Positions 5,887 through 11,449 of a DNA stretch of 11,449 nucleotides are shown in pieces. This stretch comes from Deltaproteobacteria bacterium (GTDB lineage: Bacteria; Desulfobacterota; Desulfarculia; Desulfarculales; Desulfarculaceae). The position numbers and the translations under genes were made by a program. The notes beneath the pieces are model-generated. The model worked only from the letters and a program-made list of their open reading frames with translations. It was not told where the DNA came from and did not search any database. The DNA is taken from assembly GCA_020444165.1 (NCBI GenBank), contig JAHLLK010000123.1:1-11449 (forward strand), written 5' to 3'. How positions within the stretch are numbered: position 1 is the first letter of the stretch; each line of letters starts with the position of its first letter.

Positions 5887-8309
5887 GCGAGAGATTTATC
5901 TGCATTCACGGCCATTTTTATCAGCCTCCCCGGGAAAACCCCTGGCTGGAAGAGGTGGAAGTGCAGGACTCCGCCCATCCCTATCACGACTGGAACGAAA
6001 GGATCACCGCGGAGTGTTACGCCCGCAACTCGGCCAGCCACATTCTGGACGACCAGGGCCGGGTGTGGCTGGTGACCAACAACTATTCCCGCATCAGCTT
6101 CAACTTCGGCCCAACCCTCCTGGCCTGGCTGGAGCGTCGTGCCCCGGACGCCTATGAGGGAATCCTGGAAGCCGACCGGGCCAGCGCCCGGCACTACGGG
6201 GGCCACGGCTCGGCCCTGGCCCAGCCCTACAATCACCTGATCATGCCGCTGGCCAACCAGCGCGATCGGCGCACTCAGGTCTTGTGGGGCCAGGCCGATT
6301 TCCGCCACCGGTTCGGACGTGATCCGGAGGGGATGTGGCTGCCCGAAACCGCGGTTGATCTGGGCACCCTGGAGGAGTTGGCCGCGGCCGGCTTGGCCTT
6401 CACCATCCTGGCTCCCCGGCAGGCTGCCCGGGTTCGACCCTTGGGAGGCGGGCAATGGCGCGAATTGGGCCACGAGGAAATCGACCCCACGCAGGTTTAT
6501 CTGGTGCGGCTGCCCTCGGGAGCTTCCCTGGCGGTGTTTTTCTATGACGGCCCGGTATCCAAGGCCGTGGCCTTTGAGGGTCTCCTGGAACAGGGCGGCT
6601 ATTTTGCCCAGCGCTTGGCCGGCGCCTTCCCTGCCGACGTACGGGAAGCGGCCCTGGTGCATGTGGCCACGGACGGTGAAAGCTACGGGCATCACCACCA
6701 CAACGGCGACATGGCCCTGGCCTATGCCCTGCAAGTCATTGAGGAACAGGGGATGGCCCGCCTGACCAACTACGGCGAATACCTGGCCCTCCATCCCCCG
6801 GAGTGGGAGGTTGAGATCCACGAGAACACTTCCTGGAGCTGCGCTCACGGCGTGGAGCGCTGGCGGGCGCACTGCGGATGCAGCGCCGGCGGGCCGCCAG
6901 AATGGAATCAGGGCTGGCGGGCGCCCCTGCGCCAGACCCTGGACTGGCTACGGGACGAACTGGCTGATTTGTGCGAGCGGCGGAGCCAGGGGCTGCTCCA
7001 GGATGTCTGGAGAGCCCGGGACCGCTATATCGAAGTGATCCTGGAGCGTTCTCCCCGGAACATCGCGGGCTTCCTGATCAGGGAGGCCGGACGGGTGCTG
7101 TCCCGGGAAGAACGGGTGCGGGCCCTGCAAATCCTGGAGATTCAACGCCACGCCCAGTTGATGTACACCTCCTGCGGCTGGTTCTTCGCCGAGATGTCCG
7201 GCATAGAAACCGTACAAATCATCTCCTACGCCGCCCGGGCCGCGCAGTTGGCCAAGCTGTTGGGCTGGCCGTCCTTGGAGGAGGCACTGCGGGCCAAACT
7301 GGGCCGGGCCAAGAGCAACTTGCCGGAAAAAGGGGACGGCCGGCAGGTCTACGACGAGATGGTGCGGCCGGCCTTGGTGGAGCTTCCGGACGTGGCGGCG
7401 CATTTCGGCATGAGTTCGCTCTTTCAGCCCCCGGAGCCGGCCTCCTGTATCTACTGTTTCCAGGCGGACAGCCGCGACCTTGAAATCCGGCGCACCGGCA
7501 AGGCTGGACTGGCTTGGGGCAGGGTGCGGTTCACCTCCAACGTGACCAGTGAGCGGTCCGATTTCCGTTTCGCCGTGCTTCACTTGGGTGACCACAACAT
7601 AAGCTGCGGCGTGTCCCAGGCCGGCGATCCGGCCGCTTTTCAGGAACTGGCCCAGAAAGTGGAGGAAAGCTTCAACCAGGGGGATTTCACCGGCACGCTG
7701 CGGTCCATCGACGACTGCACGGACCGGCGTTACGACCTGCGTTCCCTTTTCCGCGATCAACAGCGCTCCGTGCTGGACCGGGTCCTGGCCTCCACCTTGG
7801 AGGAAAGCGAGTCGACGCAGGCCTCCATTCACGCCCTCAACGCGCCCTTGTTGCGCTTTCTCAAGGCTGCGGGGGCGCCGGCGCCCAATTTCCTTTACTA
7901 CCCCGCTGAGTTGACCATCAACGCTCGGCTGCGGCACGAACTGGCCGCGTCGGAGCCCGACGAATCGCGGGTGGAGGAGCTGTTGAACGAAGCCGCCCTG
8001 GAAGGCGTCGCCCTCAGGGCCGACGCTCTGGAATTCTCTTTCCGCCGCAGCCTGGAGGGCCTGGCCACCGATCTTAACCAAGGCCCTCATGATTTGGAAA
8101 AACTGGTGCGCTTGGCCCGGGGCGTGCGCCTGGCCAAACGGCTGCCTTTCGAGGTCAACCTGCGGCTGTTGCAGAACATCGTGTACCGGACGGGGCGGGA
8201 GCAATTCTTCGCACGCAACCAGCGGGCAAAGGCCGGTGACCAGCAGGCGGCGGAATGGTGCGAGGCCCTGCGCCAACTGGGTGAATTCCTGCGCGTGCGG
8301 GTGGAGTGA
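5883..8309 (+). CDS. Glycoside hydrolase family 57 protein, DUF3536 type
   Basis: The protein has 808 residues from TTG 5883, whose codon overlaps the treZ stop (TTGA). GGAGG at 5868-5872 supports this start; an ATG at 5856 adds nine residues but has a weak ribosome site. The N-terminal half is a GH57 (beta/alpha)7-type domain: HGHFYQPPRENPW (H9, H11), GMWLPETAVD holding the expected nucleophile E155, and ATDGESYGHHHHNGD with the expected acid/base D264. A conserved SWSCAHGVERWRAHCGC segment follows. The C-terminal half (about 400-808), largely helical in appearance and without a known catalytic motif, matches the layout of the DUF3536 group. GH57 enzymes act on alpha-1,4/1,6-glucans (amylases, 4-alpha-glucanotransferases, branching enzymes). 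The exact activity of this group is not established to my knowledge. Lying between treZ and treY, it probably prepares or trims the glucan for trehalose synthesis. No signal peptide, so likely cytoplasmic. Confidence 0.92.
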   Translation: MSERFICIHGHFYQPPRENPWLEEVEVQDSAHPYHDWNERITAECYARNSASHILDDQGRVWLVTNNYSRISFNFGPTLLAWLERRAPDAYEGILEADRASARHYGGHGSALAQPYNHLIMPLANQRDRRTQVLWGQADFRHRFGRDPEGMWLPETAVDLGTLEELAAAGLAFTILAPRQAARVRPLGGGQWRELGHEEIDPTQVYLVRLPSGASLAVFFYDGPVSKAVAFEGLLEQGGYFAQRLAGAFPADVREAALVHVATDGESYGHHHHNGDMALAYALQVIEEQGMARLTNYGEYLALHPPEWEVEIHENTSWSCAHGVERWRAHCGCSAGGPPEWNQGWRAPLRQTLDWLRDELADLCERRSQGLLQDVWRARDRYIEVILERSPRNIAGFLIREAGRVLSREERVRALQILEIQRHAQLMYTSCGWFFAEMSGIETVQIISYAARAAQLAKLLGWPSLEEALRAKLGRAKSNLPEKGDGRQVYDEMVRPALVELPDVAAHFGMSSLFQPPEPASCIYCFQADSRDLEIRRTGKAGLAWGRVRFTSNVTSERSDFRFAVLHLGDHNISCGVSQAGDPAAFQELAQKVEESFNQGDFTGTLRSIDDCTDRRYDLRSLFRDQQRSVLDRVLASTLEESESTQASIHALNAPLLRFLKAAGAPAPNFLYYPAELTINARLRHELAASEPDESRVEELLNEAALEGVALRADALEFSFRRSLEGLATDLNQGPHDLEKLVRLARGVRLAKRLPFEVNLRLLQNIVYRTGREQFFARNQRAKAGDQQAAEWCEALRQLGEFLRVRVE

Positions 8310-8312
8310 CCC

Positions 8313-11105
8313 TTGCCCACGGTGTTGGCCACCTATCGGCTGCAACTGGGACCCGGCTGCAACTTCCGGCAGGCGGCGGACCTGGGGGACTATCTGACTC
8401 TCCTGGGGGTGTCGCATGTGTACGCCTCGCCCATCCTGCAACCACGTCCGGGCAGCGAACACGGTTACGACGTGGTGGACCCGGGAAAGCTTAACCCCGA
8501 GCTGGGGGATGAAGCGGACCTCCGCCGGGCTTTGGCCCGCCTGGCGGAACATGGCTTGGGGTGGGTGCAGGATATCGTGCCCAACCACATGGCTTTCGAT
8601 GCCCGGAATCCCATGCTCCGCGACGTGCTGGAACTGGGGCCGCTCTCGGGCTGGGTCAGTTTCTTCGATCTGGATTGGGATCACCCCAACCAGGGGCTGC
8701 GGGGGCGACTTCTGGCTCCATTTTTGGGCCGTCCTTACGGGCAGTGCCTGGAGGACGGCGAGATGCGCGTGGAACTGAGTCCAGCGGGATTGCAGGTCCG
8801 CTACTATGAGCACTGCCTGCCCCTGCGCCCCGGGTCATATGCGGATATTGGCGGCGCAATCTTGGCCCGCCGGGAGGTTGCCACCAGAGGGGAAGCGCCA
8901 GGCCGCCAAGCCCTGGCGGACCTCATCTGTCAGGCCCGGGATCTGGAAAAGGGATGCGGGACCCCGCCGGAGCGGGCCGGCCGGGCCGTCAAGCTGCGGG
9001 AGAGCTTCTGGAGGCTTTGCCAGGAGCACCCCAGGATGGGGGAGGCGGCCCAAGCCACGCTGGCCGCTTTGAACGGGAAAAAGGGCGACCCCGCCAGCTT
9101 CAACGGCCTCGATGCCCTGCTCTCGGACCAGCATTTCCGCTTGGCCCGGTGGAAGGTGGCTGCGGAAGAGATCAACTACCGTCGCTTCTTCAGTCTCAAT
9201 CAATACATCTCCACCCGGGTGGAGGAACCGGAGGTCTTCGAGGCCCGGCACGGCTACCTGCTCGATTTGGCCGCGCGCCTGGGGTTCGACGGCCTGCGGG
9301 TGGATCATCTGGACGGTTTGTATTGCCCTCTGGCTTACCTGCGCCGTTTGCGGGAGCGCGCGGGCGGCCTCTACCTGGTGGTGGAAAAGGTGCTCCAGCC
9401 CGGCGAGGAGCTGCCCGGGGAATGGCCCGTGCAGGGCAGTACCGGCTACGATTTCATGTGGGCGGTGATAAATCTTCTATGCAGCAAAAGGCACGAGGCT
9501 GCCTTGTCTCAGGTCTATCACCGTTTTCTGACCGCGAAACCGGACTATCCCGAGTTGGTGCGCCAGAACAAAAAGCTGATGCTGGACCGGGAGATGGCCG
9601 GGGATCTGGACAACTTGACCCGGGCGGCCATGGCCGTGGCCGCGGGAAGCCGTCACGGCCGTGACTTGACCTTCAATGGCCTGCGCACCGCACTGGCGGA
9701 GTTGCTCACCAGCCTGGGGGTGTACCGCACCTACATCGAGGACGGCCCCCCCGGGCCGCGGGATGCGGCGCTGCTCCGGAACGCCCTGGCCCAGGCCCGG
9801 CGTCAGGCGCCGGACCGGCAACTGGAGTTGGAGTTCCTGATGCGCGTGCTCCGGCAGGAGCCATCCCCGAACCTGGAGGCGGAAAACCAGGAACCCCGCT
9901 TGGATTTCGCCCGCCGGTTTCAGCAGCTGACCGCCCCCCTCTGCGCCAAGGGCCTGGAGGACACCACCTTGTACGCCTACAACCGGCTTTTGGCCCTGAA
10001 CGAAGTGGGAAGCGATCCCGGCAGGCTTGGTCTGGACCTGGAAGGTTTTCACGGGTTCTTGGCGCGGCGGGCGGAAAGCTGGCCCCGGACCCTGAACGCC
10101 ACCGCGACTCATGACACCAAGCGGGGGGAAGACGCCAGGGCGCGGCTGGCGGTGCTCTCCGAGCTGCCGGAGCTTTGGGAGGAGAACCTGCTCCGCTGGG
10201 CCGGCTTAAACCGCAGCCTCAAGCAGGAGGTGGAGGGCGACTTGGCCCCGGATGCCAACGACGAATACTTCCTCTATCAGACCCTCCTGTCTTCATGGCC
10301 GTTTGATCCGGAAGATCGCCGCACCTTTGGGCAACGCCTGGAGGGCTATCTGGTGAAGGCGGTTCGAGAGTCGAAACGCCACTCCGATTGGCTGGAGCAC
10401 AACCAAGCCTATGAGGAGGCCTGCCTGGCCTTTTTACGGGCCATCCTGGCGCCGGGGCATGGCTTCTGGGCGGATTTCCTGGCCTTCCAGCAACGCTTGG
10501 CCGCGTGGGGGGTTTGGGCTTCCCTGAGCCAGACGGCCATCAAGCTGGCCGCGCCGGGAGTGCCGGACCTCTATCAGGGCACGGAGTTGTGGGACTTTTC
10601 CCTGGGGGACCCTGACAATCGCCGCCCGGTGGATTTCGCCCGCCGCCGGGCGCTGTTGCGCCAGGTGGCCGGTCGACGGGAGGAGCCCCGCTATCTGGCC
10701 GGGCTCCTGGCCACCCCTCGAGATGGGCGGGTCAAGCTGCTGCTCAGCCACCGGATGCTTCAGGCCCGCCAGGCCTGGCCCAAGGTTTTCGTTGGCGGTT
10801 TGTATCTCCCCTTGGCTACGAGCGGGAAGCGGGCCCGCCATTTGGTGGCTTTCGCCCGGGAGGCAGAGGGGCAATGGGCGGTGCTCCTGGCGCCCCGCCA
10901 TTTGACCGGGATTATCGCGCCCGGGGAAGCGCCGGTGGGCCGGGATTGCTGGGAGGACACCTGGTTCGACCTTCCCCGCACACCGGGCGACCGCTGGGTG
11001 GAGTGGATGACCAGCCGTGAACTTAGTTCCGAGGAGGCCCGAACCGCTTCCCTGGCCCTAGGGAACTTCCCCGTGGCTTTGTTGCTGTCGTCTCCGGGCC
11101 GCTGA
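8313..11105 (+). CDS. treY: Malto-oligosyltrehalose synthase TreY (GH13, EC 5.4.99.15)
   Basis: This 930-residue enzyme isomerises the reducing-end alpha-1,4 bond of a maltooligosaccharide into an alpha,alpha-1,1 bond, making the substrate for TreZ. It opens with the TreY hallmark TVLATYRLQLGPGCNF, followed by YASPILQPRPGSEHGYDVVDP and DIVPNHMAFDARNPM. The catalytic residues are visible: nucleophile D331 in FDGLRVDHLDGLY, acid/base E358 in LYLVVEKVL, and D601 in NATATHDTKRGEDAR. Further family blocks are INYRRFFSLNQ, PGVPDLYQGTELWDFSLGDPDNRRPVDF and the C-terminal TWFDLP segment. The length suits the long bacterial TreY form. The start is TTG 8313, three bases after the GH57 stop, with GGAG at 8303-8306; the conserved TVLATYRLQ begins three residues in, so no upstream start is needed. 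It is the last gene of the operon; no treX or glgX follows before the window ends. Confidence 0.97.
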   Translation: MPTVLATYRLQLGPGCNFRQAADLGDYLTLLGVSHVYASPILQPRPGSEHGYDVVDPGKLNPELGDEADLRRALARLAEHGLGWVQDIVPNHMAFDARNPMLRDVLELGPLSGWVSFFDLDWDHPNQGLRGRLLAPFLGRPYGQCLEDGEMRVELSPAGLQVRYYEHCLPLRPGSYADIGGAILARREVATRGEAPGRQALADLICQARDLEKGCGTPPERAGRAVKLRESFWRLCQEHPRMGEAAQATLAALNGKKGDPASFNGLDALLSDQHFRLARWKVAAEEINYRRFFSLNQYISTRVEEPEVFEARHGYLLDLAARLGFDGLRVDHLDGLYCPLAYLRRLRERAGGLYLVVEKVLQPGEELPGEWPVQGSTGYDFMWAVINLLCSKRHEAALSQVYHRFLTAKPDYPELVRQNKKLMLDREMAGDLDNLTRAAMAVAAGSRHGRDLTFNGLRTALAELLTSLGVYRTYIEDGPPGPRDAALLRNALAQARRQAPDRQLELEFLMRVLRQEPSPNLEAENQEPRLDFARRFQQLTAPLCAKGLEDTTLYAYNRLLALNEVGSDPGRLGLDLEGFHGFLARRAESWPRTLNATATHDTKRGEDARARLAVLSELPELWEENLLRWAGLNRSLKQEVEGDLAPDANDEYFLYQTLLSSWPFDPEDRRTFGQRLEGYLVKAVRESKRHSDWLEHNQAYEEACLAFLRAILAPGHGFWADFLAFQQRLAAWGVWASLSQTAIKLAAPGVPDLYQGTELWDFSLGDPDNRRPVDFARRRALLRQVAGRREEPRYLAGLLATPRDGRVKLLLSHRMLQARQAWPKVFVGGLYLPLATSGKRARHLVAFAREAEGQWAVLLAPRHLTGIIAPGEAPVGRDCWEDTWFDLPRTPGDRWVEWMTSRELSSEEARTASLALGNFPVALLLSSPGR

Positions 11106-11308
11106 AGTTGAAACAGGGGGGCGCTCCGGGGCGGGGCCTCCTGCGGGCCAACCCGGATATTTCGGGAAGACCGGAAGACCGGGCGTCCGGCTGCGCCAGA
11201 TGCCCGCCGGCTGCGCCTCCGGTCGTCGCTGGTCCGCCGCCTTGCCGGCCGCTATCTGGCTGGGCCGGTCCACGGTACAGAACGTCACTTGTAAAACCGT
11301 AAGGAGAG
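11106..11308. other. Non-coding spacer after treY
   Basis: I see no convincing gene here on either strand. The only regularities are a tandem duplication of GGAAGACC (11165-11180) and an AAGGAG at 11301-11306 that is not followed by a convincing coding frame. There is no hairpin with a T-run directly after treY that would mark an intrinsic terminator. Confidence 0.5.
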
Positions 11309-11339
11309 CATTGCACGGGGCGTCCTGCCCCGTGCAATG
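11309..11339. repeat. Perfect 13-bp stem, 5-base loop hairpin
   Basis: CATTGCACGGGGC (11309-11321) pairs perfectly with 11327-11339 around the loop GTCCT. It should be very stable as RNA from either strand. No T-run follows on either side, so a Rho-independent terminator is not proven, but it could block 3' exonucleases at the end of the treY transcript. Read on the minus strand the loop is AGGAC. The GGGC-nTCCT-GCCC core resembles the hairpin at 11-30. Confidence 0.7.
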
Positions 11340-11341
11340 TC

Positions 11342-11408
11342 GGCTTGGCAAAAACGTGACTCCACCCCAGCAAGCAGAGCTTGCCGGGGGCCCGGGTTTT
11401 GCCAAGCC
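11342..11408. repeat. Nested palindrome: 12-bp outer stem enclosing an inner hairpin
   Basis: The outer arms GGCTTGGCAAAA (11342-11353) and TTTTGCCAAGCC (11397-11408) are perfectly complementary. Inside, GCAAGC (11370-11375) pairs with GCTTGC (11379-11384) around AGA, extended after one mismatch by CCCC (11365-11368) with GGGG (11386-11389). This two-level fold immediately follows the 11309-11339 hairpin. Function unknown; possibilities are a bidirectional transcription end, a structured RNA, or part of a small mobile repeat. Confidence 0.6.
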
Positions 11409-11411
11409 TCA

Positions 11412-11443
11412 CAAATTGCAAGCTTTTTTAAGCATGCAATTTG
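11412..11443. repeat. Inverted repeat with 14-base arms at the right edge
   Basis: CAAATTGCA (11412-11420) and TGCAATTTG (11435-11443) pair. After one A-A mismatch the stem continues with GCTT (11422-11425) and AAGC (11430-11433) around a TTTT loop. The right arm overlaps the 15-base repeat shared with the left end of the window. Confidence 0.6.
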
Positions 11444-11449
11444 GCGGGC
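11435..11449. repeat. 15-base direct repeat, right copy (cut by window edge)
   Basis: Identical to positions 2-16. The window ends exactly at the last matching base, so the true length of the shared sequence is unknown. Confidence 0.6.

Noticed and set aside
3859..8813. Long minus-strand frames opposite treZ, GH57 and treY (3859-5211, 5481-6872, 6948-8813)
   Set aside because: All lie antisense to genes with visible catalytic motifs and show no recognisable family; they are codon-bias artefacts.
11108..11302. 64-codon frame from TTG 11108 directly after treY
   Set aside because: No ribosome site, a weak start codon and a Pro/Gly/Arg-rich product without homology.
11309..11408. Integron attC site or CRISPR repeats
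   Set aside because: The palindromes differ in sequence and size and are not regularly spaced, and I found no GTTRRRY/RYYYAAC core pair.
11311..11449. Open frame from TTG 11311 behind AAGGAG, running off the window
   Set aside because: It is built almost entirely from palindrome arms, so the reading frame is most simply a by-product of the hairpins.
11409..11449. Minus-strand frame entering from the right edge and stopping at 11411-11409
   Set aside because: Only 13 codons are visible. The tail includes the same PPNC peptide as the left-edge frame because the 15-base repeat encodes it; nothing else supports coding.

Overview
The DNA is GC-rich, and its five full-length genes all read on the + strand with G/C-rich third codon positions. 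The gene set is a stand-alone LigD-type primase/polymerase, a PLD-VTT fusion, and TreZ and TreY flanking a DUF3536-type GH57 protein. It suggests a free-living Gram-negative bacterium with GC-rich DNA. Desulfobacterota (the former Deltaproteobacteria) is my best guess from gene content, but nothing here fixes the lineage.

Left edge (1-369): a relatively AT-rich stretch. It holds the first 35 codons of a possible minus-strand gene with a perfect AGGAGG ribosome site, a palindromic hairpin inside that reading frame, and an operator-like dyad in the divergent spacer. Positions 370-522 encode a 50-residue peptide whose first 27 residues match the N-terminal signature of the LigD phosphoesterase (PE) domain. 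The rest of that domain is absent. It overlaps by 4 bases the complete LigD polymerase gene (519-1460), whose catalytic Asp, Asp and Asp are all visible. That gene in turn overlaps a fusion of phospholipase-D-like domains to a DedA/VTT membrane domain (1447-3579), in which the second HKD motif has lost its His and Lys.

Middle (3580-4035): 456 bases without a confident gene. They contain a possible small membrane-protein reading frame broken by one TAA, a short perfect hairpin, and a 28-codon ORF with a good ribosome site that ends across the treZ start codon.

Right half: a tightly packed trehalose operon of treZ (4036-5886), GH57/DUF3536 (5883-8309) and treY (8313-11105). TreY converts the reducing end of a maltooligosaccharide or glycogen chain to a trehalosyl unit, and TreZ releases free trehalose. 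The GH57 protein lies between them and probably processes the same alpha-glucan, perhaps supplying or trimming chains. No treX/glgX, Ku or ATP-dependent ligase is present.

Right edge (11106-11449): non-coding, ending in three successive palindromic structures. The last contains a 15-base sequence also found at the very start of the window (2-16). Together the genes point to stress biology (break repair, envelope lipids, compatible solute), plausibly desiccation or osmotic stress. That link is inferred from proximity only.
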